The translations under genes were made by a program, and so were the position numbers. Shown here piece by piece: positions 1 to 5,625 of a stretch of DNA of 8,353 nucleotides. The notes beneath the pieces are model-generated. The model did not search any database, had not been told where the DNA came from, and was given only the letters and a program-made list of their open reading frames with translations. Source of the DNA: Bacteroidetes bacterium QH_10_64_37. Lineage in GTDB: Bacteria; Bacteroidota; Rhodothermia; Rhodothermales; Salinibacteraceae. Each line of letters starts with the position of its first letter. The stretch's first letter is position 1. The stretch covers positions 1 to 8,353 of the forward strand of contig PXSZ01000017.1 in NCBI GenBank assembly GCA_003023105.1, given 5' to 3'.

Positions 1-690
1 CCCTCCCTCCTCGTCCTCCACGGCGCCGCGGGCAGCACGCTCTCCGAAACGGCCCCGCTCATGCAGCGGCTGGAATCACGCTTCCACCTCGTGGGCATCG
101 ACCTCAGCGGGCACGGGGCCTCTGCCTTTCCGTCTACGGGAGACCTCTCCCTCGATCTGTTTGCCGAGGATGCGCGCGCGGTGATGGATGCGCTCGACCT
201 CTCCTCGGCTCACGTCTTCGGCTTTTCCCTCGGGGGCGGCGTTGCTCTCCGGCTCGCTCACCGCCACCCGGATCGGGTGGACCGGCTCGCTGTATTCCAG
301 ACAAATGCCCGCTGGACGGAGGCACAAGTGGATCGGATACAGAAACGCCTCGACCTCGATGCACTCCAGGAACGAGCCCCGAATCGAGCCGCCCGACTTC
401 GGACCCGTCACGAGAACCCGGTCCGCCTCCTACAACAGCTTCGAGCCTTCGTCGAAATCCTGCCGGACGCCTCCGAGGCACTGGCACAGACACTTCCCCA
501 CATCTCATCCCCGACGCTCGTCGGGGGGGTCGACCGAGATCCCCTCTTCGGCCCCGACACCTCGCGCGCGCTCCACCAGCAGCTTCCCACCGCCCGGCTC
601 GCCCTCCTGCCCGGCGAGCACCATAGCCTTCCGCGCGCGCCCCTTTCGCTTCTCGCCCCTCTCCTGACCTGCCATTTTCTGGACGAGTAG
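1..690 (+). CDS. Alpha/beta-fold hydrolase, 5' end outside the window
   Basis: The reading frame is open from base 1, so the true start lies upstream; 229 residues are visible. Numbering from the first visible codon, an HG oxyanion-type motif (HGAAGS) lies at residues 7-12. A nucleophile elbow G-F-S-L-G-G has its Ser at residue 76 (bases 226-228). A VDRDPLFGP segment near residue 180 matches the usual position of the catalytic Asp, and GEHHSLP near residues 205-211 carries the catalytic His. The complete Ser-Asp-His triad in the right order supports an active soluble hydrolase of the broad MenH/esterase/epoxide-hydrolase type. The substrate cannot be read from the sequence. The C-terminus looks complete, ending at a TAG. 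The fold assignment is firm; the reaction is unknown. The gap to the next gene (about 150 bp) argues against tight coupling to the reductase downstream. Confidence 0.88.
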   Translation, partial: PSLLVLHGAAGSTLSETAPLMQRLESRFHLVGIDLSGHGASAFPSTGDLSLDLFAEDARAVMDALDLSSAHVFGFSLGGGVALRLAHRHPDRVDRLAVFQTNARWTEAQVDRIQKRLDLDALQERAPNRAARLRTRHENPVRLLQQLRAFVEILPDASEALAQTLPHISSPTLVGGVDRDPLFGPDTSRALHQQLPTARLALLPGEHHSLPRAPLSLLAPLLTCHFLDE

Positions 691-743
691 TTCCCCTCCA
701 CCTGCCACTTGATTCAGGGAGCAACGAACGCCCAAACGCCCAC

Positions 744-759
744 CCCGACGGCAGTCGGG
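744..759. other. Perfect 6-bp hairpin in the gap after the hydrolase gene
   Basis: CCCGAC (744-749) and GTCGGG (754-759) form a perfect stem with a 4-base loop. It lies 53 bases after the hydrolase stop codon and about 80 bases before the next start. No T-run follows on either strand, so it is not a standard intrinsic terminator. It could aid transcript end formation or stability. The rest of the 691-842 gap shows nothing recognisable. Confidence 0.4.
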
Positions 760-842
760 ACTGGCACTCCCACACGCAACACAATCCGCACTCCGGGCTC
801 ACCCGCGCCTCTCACTCTCGAAATTACCTTCCCCCTTGAACG

Positions 843-1844
843 ATGACCCTCCCCTCCCACCGCTACCTCGGCAACACCGGCGCAAAGGTGTCCCCTCTCT
901 GCATGGGCACCATGATGTTCGGCGGCGACGCAGACCGCGAGACGTCCGCCGCCCTGTTTCGGCGCTGCCGCGAGGCCGGGATCAACGTGTTCGACTGCGC
1001 AAACGTGTACGAGGACGGCCGCTCCGAAGAAATTCTCGGGGACCTCGTGGCCGACTGCCGAGATGAGGTTGTGCTTACCACCAAGGCCTACTTCCCGACC
1101 GACAACGATCCCAACGCCCGGGGTGCCAGCCGCTACCACCTCGTGCGCGCCGTAGAGAACAGCCTGCGCCGTCTCGGCACCGACCGCATCGATGTGTTCT
1201 TTGTCCACCGGTTCGACGAACAAACGGGCCTCGCCGAAACCCTCCGTGCCCTCGACGACCTCGTGCGTCAGGGCAAGGTCCTCTACCTCGGCGCGTCCAA
1301 CTTTGCTGCGTGGCAGGTGATGAAGGCCCTCGGCCGGCAGCGCGCCGAGGGATGGACGCCGTTCCACGTGGTTCAGCCCATGTACAACCTCACCAAGCGG
1401 CAGGCGGAGGTGGAACTGCTGCCCCTGGCCGAAAGCGAGAACCTCGGGGTGCTCTCCTACAGTCCCCTCGGCGGCGGCCTCCTCACGGGCAAGTATGGGA
1501 TCGATCAGAAGCCGAACGAGGGGCGCCTCGTAGAAAACCCGATGTATCAGACTCGTTACGGCGCCGATGTGCACTACGAGGTGGCCGACCGATTTACCAG
1601 CTTCGCCGAAGAGCACGGGTACGATCCCGCAGCCCTGGCCGTCGCGTGGGTGGCGCACCATCCCGCCGTCACGGCCCCCATTATTGGCGCCCGCACGGTA
1701 GATCAGTTGGAGGGGTCCCTCGCCGCGCTCGATGTCGACATGTCCGCTGACCTCCGGGCCGAAATCAGCGCCCTCTCCCCCGCCCCGCCGCCGGCCACCG
1801 ATCGGGTGGAGGAGCGATCGGAGCATACCTACGGCGACCGATAA
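843..1844 (+). CDS. Aldo/keto reductase (Tas/YajO-like)
   Basis: This 333-residue protein is a full-length NAD(P)H-dependent oxidoreductase of the aldo/keto reductase superfamily, a cytosolic (beta/alpha)8 barrel that reduces aldehydes and ketones. The N-terminus (YLGNTGAKVSPLCMGT) is the standard family opening, which fixes the ATG at 843. The catalytic tetrad is complete: Asp51 and Tyr56 (FDCANVY), Lys81 (LTTKAY) and His122 (FVHRFD). Cofactor-binding elements are SYSPLGGGLLTGKY at 205-218 and the late PIIGARTVDQLE segment at 279-290, the latter typical of phosphate-binding (NADPH) members. The real substrate cannot be told. No Shine-Dalgarno precedes the start. A small acidic gene begins 19 bp after the stop and is probably co-transcribed. 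A long open frame on the opposite strand is a codon-bias shadow. Confidence 0.95.
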   Translation: MTLPSHRYLGNTGAKVSPLCMGTMMFGGDADRETSAALFRRCREAGINVFDCANVYEDGRSEEILGDLVADCRDEVVLTTKAYFPTDNDPNARGASRYHLVRAVENSLRRLGTDRIDVFFVHRFDEQTGLAETLRALDDLVRQGKVLYLGASNFAAWQVMKALGRQRAEGWTPFHVVQPMYNLTKRQAEVELLPLAESENLGVLSYSPLGGGLLTGKYGIDQKPNEGRLVENPMYQTRYGADVHYEVADRFTSFAEEHGYDPAALAVAWVAHHPAVTAPIIGARTVDQLEGSLAALDVDMSADLRAEISALSPAPPPATDRVEERSEHTYGDR

Positions 1845-1863
1845 GATCAATCTCGTCCACGCC

Positions 1864-2370
1864 ATGAGCTACTACGCGCCCCGCGATGGGAACTGGACAG
1901 ACGTTTCGTCTCCGCCCGATCCCCCATATGTCGAGGTCCACGAGGAGACGCCTGCACTCCGCTTTGTTGGCGGCCCCGAGTCCTCATTTCAGCTCTCCGG
2001 TGCCCCGGCCCGATCCGATACAGAAACGGTGCACACGGTCGCCATCGTAGACGCCTCGTTGTCCGACGGGACGACGCTCTGTGCCCTCCGCGCCGAGGAC
2101 AACGACTTGACCGTGGAGGACCGGCGACCGCCCGAGGCCCGCACGCGATTTGCCGAGGCATTCGATCAGTTGCAGTCGGCAATGGACGAGATCCTCATTC
2201 CCGTGTACATCGACGACGCGATTGAAGAGGTGAGCGAGTCGGTGAACGGACTGGTGGCCCTCCATACCGCTCAATACGCCGCCCCTCCGGCGTCCTCATG
2301 CACGTACTTTCGGTCTCCCGTCTTTCGGGACGGAACCCTCCTGCTGGAGACCGAGCGGGGCTCCCTGTAA
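1864..2370 (+). CDS. Acidic protein of unknown function
   Basis: I do not recognise this 168-residue protein. The frame is open further upstream, inside the reductase gene. The first sensible start is ATG 1864 (MSYYAPRDGNW), which leaves a 19-bp gap and suggests co-transcription or coupling with the aldo/keto reductase. The protein is soluble and acidic, with no signal peptide or membrane segment. The central part (residues 50-75) looks beta-rich. Residues about 85-125 form a probable amphipathic helical region (TRFAEAFDQLQSAMDEI, followed by an Asp/Glu-rich stretch). The tail (CTYFRSPVFRDGTLLLE) looks like beta strands again. The high Asp/Glu content fits a salt-in halophile. Coding status rests on the frame, the spacing and the composition. 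It may be a lineage-restricted protein. Confidence 0.75.
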   Translation: MSYYAPRDGNWTDVSSPPDPPYVEVHEETPALRFVGGPESSFQLSGAPARSDTETVHTVAIVDASLSDGTTLCALRAEDNDLTVEDRRPPEARTRFAEAFDQLQSAMDEILIPVYIDDAIEEVSESVNGLVALHTAQYAAPPASSCTYFRSPVFRDGTLLLETERGSL

Positions 2371-2394
2371 CGAAGAGGAGGGCTGTAAAACTGA

Positions 2395-2409
2395 GGAGAC
2401 GAATTCTCC
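2395..2409. other. Short hairpin downstream of the acidic gene
   Basis: GGAGA (2395-2399) and TCTCC (2405-2409) form a perfect 5-bp stem with a 5-base loop. It starts 24 bases after the stop codon of the acidic protein gene. No T-run follows on the + strand, so it is only a weak candidate for a transcript end. The rest of the 2371-2497 gap, which should carry any promoter for msrA, shows no convincing -35/-10 or Bacteroidota-type -33/-7 pair. Confidence 0.25.
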
Positions 2410-2497
2410 GAAAAGCAGAAACGTTGAGCTTGCCATCTTCGCATCAATAGAAGTCGGTCCGCAGTCCCCTGATCTCTCCCATTTTCTGCCATCAATC

Positions 2498-3184
2498 ATG
2501 CGTTCCGTTCCTCACTCCGTCTGGGTTCTCGGGATCTGCCTCCTCGCCGCTCTGGCGGGCGGACTCCTTCTGTACTCGCCGTCGTCCTCCGATGCAGACA
2601 GCCGTCCGACCCCGGCCCTCAACCTCAATCCGGCCGTTAGTGACACGGCCACGTTTGCGGGTGGGTGCTTCTGGTGCATGGAGCCGCCCTACGACAAGAT
2701 TGAGGGGGTGGCGTCTACGACCTCCGGGTTCGCCGGGGGCGAGAAAGTCGACCCCTCGTACCGGGAGGTAGCGACGGGCTCCACCTCACACACGGAGACG
2801 GTGAAGGTCATCTACGATTCGACGAAGGTGTCGTATGAACGGCTCCTGCGCGTCTACTGGCACAACGTCGACCCCTTCGACGGAAGCGGGCAGTTTTGCG
2901 ATCGCGGCTCGCAGTACCGGCCCGCCATCTTCACGCACACCGCGCGTCAGCAGCGGCTCGCGGAGCAATCGAAGGAAACGGTAGCGGCTCGCTTCGATCA
3001 AGAGATTGCCGTCGAGATTCATTCGCTCGACGCCTTCTACCCCGCGAAGACGTATCATCAGGACTATTACAAAAAGAACCCGCAGGACTACGAGAGCTAC
3101 CGAACCGGCTGCGGCCGGGACGCGCGACTGCGGGAGATCTGGGGCGACGCTGCGGGCGCCGATGCGCCCCTGGCCGTCAAATAG
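2498..3184 (+). CDS. msrA: Peptide methionine sulfoxide reductase A, membrane-anchored or exported
   Basis: MsrA reduces the S-epimer of methionine sulfoxide, free or in proteins, and so repairs oxidised proteins. The 228-residue product has the signature GCFWCME at 56-62, with nucleophile Cys57 and a second Cys60. It also has the TGSTSHTE segment (93-100), CDRGSQYRPA (134-143), YHQDYY (186-191) and a C-terminal TGCGRDARL (203-211) with a likely resolving Cys205. An N-terminal extension of about 50 residues precedes the catalytic domain. It contains a hydrophobic stretch (about 8-26) followed by a Ser/Asp/Pro-rich linker, so the enzyme is probably a signal-anchored or secreted envelope form. 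No lipobox cysteine is in the right place. The start at ATG 2498 includes the whole signal; no Shine-Dalgarno is visible. A terminator-like hairpin follows the stop. Confidence 0.96.
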   Translation: MRSVPHSVWVLGICLLAALAGGLLLYSPSSSDADSRPTPALNLNPAVSDTATFAGGCFWCMEPPYDKIEGVASTTSGFAGGEKVDPSYREVATGSTSHTETVKVIYDSTKVSYERLLRVYWHNVDPFDGSGQFCDRGSQYRPAIFTHTARQQRLAEQSKETVAARFDQEIAVEIHSLDAFYPAKTYHQDYYKKNPQDYESYRTGCGRDARLREIWGDAAGADAPLAVK

Positions 3185-3190
3185 CGCTTC

Positions 3191-3210
3191 GGAGTCGATC
3201 TCCTTTTATT
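3191..3210 (+). terminator. Possible intrinsic terminator of msrA
   Basis: Six bases lie between the msrA stop codon and GGAG (3191-3194), which pairs with CTCC (3200-3203) across a 5-base loop. TTTTATT follows directly (3204-3210). The stem is short (4 bp), so termination may be partial. The same bases can take part in a rival pairing, CTTCGG (3187-3192) with CCGAAG (3214-3219). Position and the T-rich tail support the call; stem length weakens it. Confidence 0.4.
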
Positions 3211-3234
3211 GAGCCGAAGGGAATTTGCTAAACT

Positions 3235-3246
3235 GCGGAGTTCCGC
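3235..3246. other. Small palindromic hairpin in the convergent gap
   Basis: GCGGA (3235-3239) and TCCGC (3242-3246) are perfect inverted repeats separated by two bases. As RNA this would fold as a 4-bp GC stem with a 4-base loop. It lies just upstream of the larger hairpin at 3253-3288, between the convergent msrA and membrane-protein genes. Confidence 0.35.
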
Positions 3247-3252
3247 CTGCTG

Positions 3253-3288
3253 CGTGCGTTTGCAGGGACTAGGTCCCACGCAAGCACG
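3253..3288. other. Large imperfect hairpin between convergent genes
   Basis: Three stacked stems share one axis: CGTGC (3253-3257) with GCACG (3284-3288), TTGC (3260-3263) with GCAA (3280-3283), and GGGAC (3265-3269) with GTCCC (3273-3277). The loop is TAG. Fourteen pairs form, broken only by a 2-base bulge (3258-3259) and a 1x2 internal loop. It sits between the 3' ends of msrA and the opposing membrane-protein gene and can form on either strand. No T-run follows in either direction. A bidirectional transcript barrier or 3'-end stabiliser is the likeliest role. Confidence 0.55.
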
Positions 3289-3290
3289 TC

Positions 3291-3323
3291 CACACCTACA
3301 CACACTTCCACACCTGCACACCT
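3291..3323. repeat. CACACCT short repeat, three copies in a CA-rich tract
   Basis: CACACCT occurs at 3291-3297, 3309-3315 and 3317-3323, embedded in a CA-rich low-complexity tract. The last copy runs into the stop codon of the - strand membrane-protein gene (CTA at 3322-3324, read as TAG), so in its mRNA the 3' untranslated region begins with GU-rich repeats (AGGTGTG). Confidence 0.5.
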
Positions 3324-3855
3324 ACGGCTTGTCGTACTCCGTAAAGAGCGAGACCTTCTCCTCGTTCACGTAACGCTGATTGGCTTCCAAAAAATCGATC
3401 AGACTGTGAATGTCCCACGTCCTCGACAAGAAGTGAATAATCCCGGTAATTCCTCCCGTCAGGAGACCGGCATCGTAGGCCCTCGTCCAAAGTCCCCAGA
3501 GTTGGTGGACCAAGATGCTCCCGAATACCACGAAGAGGACTCCGGCGATCAAGTACTTGAGAACGGGAAGAATGTTGGTCAGCACATCCCTCCGCCAGAG
3601 GACCCAGGATCTCGGCATCTCGCCCAAAAAACAAGACAGGGCCTGGTGCCCGGTGATGAGCCACCCGGTGACCCCAACCCCCCATCCAATCGCCAGAATC
3701 CCAAGGGACTCAACTCGGTCCAAAAGGACTGCCCGGTCCACGATTTCCCAACGCAAGGTCAACCCCCAGGTCGAGAAGCTGCCCTGCACAGCGGTCACTC
3801 CAACGCCAAGGAGAAGAAGACACGCGGTTGCAAGAAAAAGGCGAGCGTGGCGCAT
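3322..3855 (-). CDS. Small multi-pass membrane protein of unknown function
   Basis: I do not recognise this 177-residue protein. The ATG at 3855 is chosen because it puts a classic hydrophobic segment at the N-terminus (MRHARLFLATACLLLLGVGV). A GTG at 3891 would add 12 unremarkable residues. Likely membrane spans are residues 5-23, 50-70 and 100-120, with a weaker fourth at about 128-142. The first may act as a signal sequence. Between spans two and three lies a basic, Trp-rich loop (PRSWVLWRRD, 81-90), probably cytoplasmic. The C-terminal 35 residues are polar and look helical. Its base composition seems less GC-rich than the flanking reductase genes. Upstream and divergent, 86 bp away, is the Kv-beta-like reductase, so the two may share a control region. 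The opposite strand also has an open frame, but its product is low-complexity and Pro/Gln/Asn-rich. Confidence 0.75.
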   Translation of the reverse strand: MRHARLFLATACLLLLGVGVTAVQGSFSTWGLTLRWEIVDRAVLLDRVESLGILAIGWGVGVTGWLITGHQALSCFLGEMPRSWVLWRRDVLTNILPVLKYLIAGVLFVVFGSILVHQLWGLWTRAYDAGLLTGGITGIIHFLSRTWDIHSLIDFLEANQRYVNEEKVSLFTEYDKP

Positions 3856-3941
3856 GGGCGGCGGTTGCAACTCCGAACAGGATCGCGTCACGGAGCATCC
3901 CTATTTCCCATCGCAAAAACCAATCCAAATCTTACCTCCTC
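3856..3941. promoter_or_regulatory. Divergent intergenic region with palindromes
   Basis: These 86 bases must hold the promoters of both the - strand membrane protein and the + strand Kv-beta-like reductase. An 8-bp perfect palindrome GTTGCAAC lies at 3864-3871. An inverted repeat CTTCG-like CTCCG (3871-3875) with CGGAG (3891-3895) has a 15-base spacer. Either could be an operator. The half near 3900-3941 is locally AT-richer. I see no convincing -35/-10 pair, so the call rests on geometry and symmetry. Confidence 0.35.
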
Positions 3942-4931
3942 GTGGAATATCGTCATCTCGGAACATCCGGTCTTAAAGTCTCCGCCCTCTCGTTTGGATC
4001 CTGGGTGACCTTCGGGGACCAGATCGACACCGAGCGGGCCGCTGAGTGCATGCAGATTGCCTACGATCACGGCGTCAACTTCTTCGACAACGCCGAGGCC
4101 TACGCGGGCGGTCAGTCCGAGCGGATGATGGGACAGATCATTCAGGACAAGGACTGGACCCGCTCCGACCTGGTCGTCTCCACGAAGATCTTTTGGGGCG
4201 GCGAGGGGCCGAACGATCTGGGCCTCTCTCGGAAGCACGTCGTTGAGGGCACGACGGCCGCCCTGGAGCGACTCCAGATGGACTACGTTGACCTCGTGTT
4301 CTGCCACCGGCCGGACCTCGAAACGCCCATTGCGGAGACGGTGCGGGCAATGAGCCACCTGGTGGAGAATGGATATGCGTTCTACTGGGGCACGAGCCAG
4401 TGGAGCGCCGAGCAGATCCGGCACGCCTACGAGGTGGCTCGCCGAGAGCACCTCATTCCACCGACCATGGAGCAGCCCCAGTACAACATGTTTTGCCGGG
4501 AGCGGGTGGAGCGAGAGTACGCATCACTCTACGACGACGTGGGCCTGGGCACCACGATCTGGAGCCCACTCGCCAGCGGCCTCCTCACCGGAAAATACAA
4601 CGACGGGATCCCGGACGACAGCCGTCTCGCCACGGAGGGCTACGAGTGGCTGCAGGATCAGGTCCTCGTGGAGGAGCACCTGGAGACGGTGGCCGAGCTC
4701 TCGGACCTGGCCGACGACCTCGGTTGCACGACGGCACAACTGGCGCTGGCCTGGTGCCTGCTCAACGAGGACGTGAGTACCGTCATCACGGGGGCGTCGA
4801 AGCCGGAGCAGGTCAAGGAGAACATGCAGGCCCTCGATGTGGTGGATCGAATGGACTCGGGCGTGGAGACTCGCATCGAGTCGATCCTCGACAACGCGCC
4901 CGACGCTCCATCCAACTACCGCCATCAGTAA
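3942..4931 (+). CDS. Aldo/keto reductase of the Kv-channel beta-subunit type (AKR6-like)
   Basis: The 329-residue protein is an NADPH-dependent aldo/keto reductase. The start is set at GTG 3942, because MEYRHLGTSGLKVSALSFGSW is the usual opening; the frame is open upstream but the added residues look non-coding. Catalytic residues are Asp49 and Tyr54 (FFDNAEAY), Lys82 (VVSTKIFWGG) and His122 (FCHRPD). Several stretches match animal Kv-beta subunits closely: STKIFWGG, GLSRKHVVEG (95-104), ALERLQMDYVDLVF, FYWGTSQWSAEQI (147-159) and IWSPLASGLLTGKY (206-219). The late ITGASKPEQVKEN segment (282-294) binds the cofactor phosphate. Animal Kv-beta has Asn where this protein has His122, so this one should be a fully competent reductase. 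No K+ channel gene is adjacent. The substrate is unknown; bacterial relatives act on methylglyoxal and other reactive aldehydes. Confidence 0.93.
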   Translation: MEYRHLGTSGLKVSALSFGSWVTFGDQIDTERAAECMQIAYDHGVNFFDNAEAYAGGQSERMMGQIIQDKDWTRSDLVVSTKIFWGGEGPNDLGLSRKHVVEGTTAALERLQMDYVDLVFCHRPDLETPIAETVRAMSHLVENGYAFYWGTSQWSAEQIRHAYEVARREHLIPPTMEQPQYNMFCRERVEREYASLYDDVGLGTTIWSPLASGLLTGKYNDGIPDDSRLATEGYEWLQDQVLVEEHLETVAELSDLADDLGCTTAQLALAWCLLNEDVSTVITGASKPEQVKENMQALDVVDRMDSGVETRIESILDNAPDAPSNYRHQ

Positions 4932-5031
4932 GCCAGAGGGATCGCGCCCGGCTCGACGGTTCGTTACCCGCAGGGACTGTGCACTGTCGGATCACTATCG
5001 TTGCCGAAAGGACTCTTGACGGGACGGCACG

Positions 5032-5568
5032 TTACAGGGCGGACGCCTCAACCTCGGAAAGCTCGCCCCGAACCTCCAGCCGGTACGAGGCCCCGGCCCG
5101 CATGAGGGTTGGCGCCGAGCAGGAGAGCGTGTAGGCGTCGTCCGATTCGAGCACCTCCACGAGGAGCATAATCGGAATTTCGTCCTGGTCCAGGCCACTG
5201 AGCCGATTCGACAGAAACTGATCGTTAAAGCGAGCATCGGCCTGCGCGCTCCCCCCGTCGACCACGAGATGCCCCGTCGTGAAGCCGTGCAGCGGACGGA
5301 ATCCCCCGTCCCGATCCTGGCGTCGCCACTGCACGTCGGTGAGAAGGTATTCGTCGTCGGAGAGGGGGGTCATGGAAAATCCGAAAGCGGTGTGCGGACG
5401 AGGCGAAAAGCGGGGGGGTCGGGACCGACCGTCGTGTGTGGACGGGTCGCGCAGGCGATGCCGGCTCGCCGAATCTTCCAACGGCAGGGCCAATTGGAAG
5501 TTGCGTCCATCAACGACGAACGCAGCTACGGTGTCATTAGTGATCGGCATGCCGACGGAGGTTGCCAT
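5032..5568 (-). CDS. Acidic protein of unknown function
   Basis: I do not recognise this 178-residue protein. ATG 5568 ([20 protein letters not shown]) is preferred over a TTG 11 codons upstream. It is preceded by GGGGTGAG about 10 bases away, one of the few purine-rich Shine-Dalgarno-like stretches in the window. The sequence is soluble, with no signal or membrane segment. The N-terminal part (8-30) looks beta-rich. Residues 34-58 are an Arg/Pro/Ser-rich linker, probably disordered. Residues 120-178 hold an acidic strand-helix region ([19 protein letters not shown]) and a likely beta strand pair ([20 protein letters not shown]) at the end. It is divergent from the ZIP transporter gene with only 57 bp between start codons, so shared control is plausible. 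Convergent with the Kv-beta-like reductase, 100 bp away. Confidence 0.72.
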   Translation of the reverse strand: MATSVGMPITNDTVAAFVVDGRNFQLALPLEDSASRHRLRDPSTHDGRSRPPRFSPRPHTAFGFSMTPLSDDEYLLTDVQWRRQDRDGGFRPLHGFTTGHLVVDGGSAQADARFNDQFLSNRLSGLDQDEIPIMLLVEVLESDDAYTLSCSAPTLMRAGASYRLEVRGELSEVEASAL

Positions 5569-5588
5569 TTTCCACGGCTCACCCCGAT

Positions 5589-5610
5589 ACTGTTTCCCCA
5601 AACTGTTTCC
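5589..5610. repeat. 9-bp direct repeat in a divergent promoter gap
   Basis: ACTGTTTCC occurs at 5589-5597 and again at 5602-5610, a period of 13 bp. Both copies lie in the 57-bp space between the divergent acidic-protein and ZIP transporter start codons. Tandem 9-mers in so short a control region could be a regulator binding site for one or both genes. Chance duplication cannot be excluded. Confidence 0.4.
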
Positions 5611-5625
5611 AAAGATCAGCGGCTC

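Noticed and set aside
134..802. Arg/Gly-rich open frame on the - strand opposite the alpha/beta hydrolase
   Set aside because: The + strand has the Ser-Asp-His triad in order; the antisense product is low-complexity Arg/Gly sequence.
714..1865. A 383-codon open frame on the - strand opposite the first aldo/keto reductase
   Set aside because: The + strand encodes a complete AKR with all catalytic residues. The antisense product is Gly/Val/His-rich with no motif, as expected from the reverse of high-GC3 codons.
2424..2452. A possible promoter with TTGAGC and an AT-rich box before msrA
   Set aside because: The -10 element at the right spacing is poor (AATAGA-like) and no Bacteroidota -7 motif is present; support is too weak to annotate.
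3934..3940. ACCTCCT just before the GTG start of the Kv-beta-like gene
   Set aside because: It is the anti-Shine-Dalgarno sequence, not a ribosome binding site. It cannot pair with 16S rRNA and is probably chance.
3406..4008. A 200-codon open frame on the + strand across the membrane-protein gene
   Set aside because: The product is Pro/Gln/Asn-rich with no hydrophobic core and runs into the Kv-beta-like gene in another frame. The - strand gives a coherent membrane protein.
4400..5134. A 244-codon + strand frame overlapping the end of the Kv-beta-like reductase
   Set aside because: It overlaps a firmly identified gene in another frame and encodes Arg/Gly-rich sequence without motifs.
5269..5625. 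An N-terminal extension of about 120 codons on the ZIP transporter
   Set aside because: The added residues resemble no ZIP protein, and nearly all lie antisense to the divergent acidic-protein gene. The family-like sequence begins at GTG 5626.
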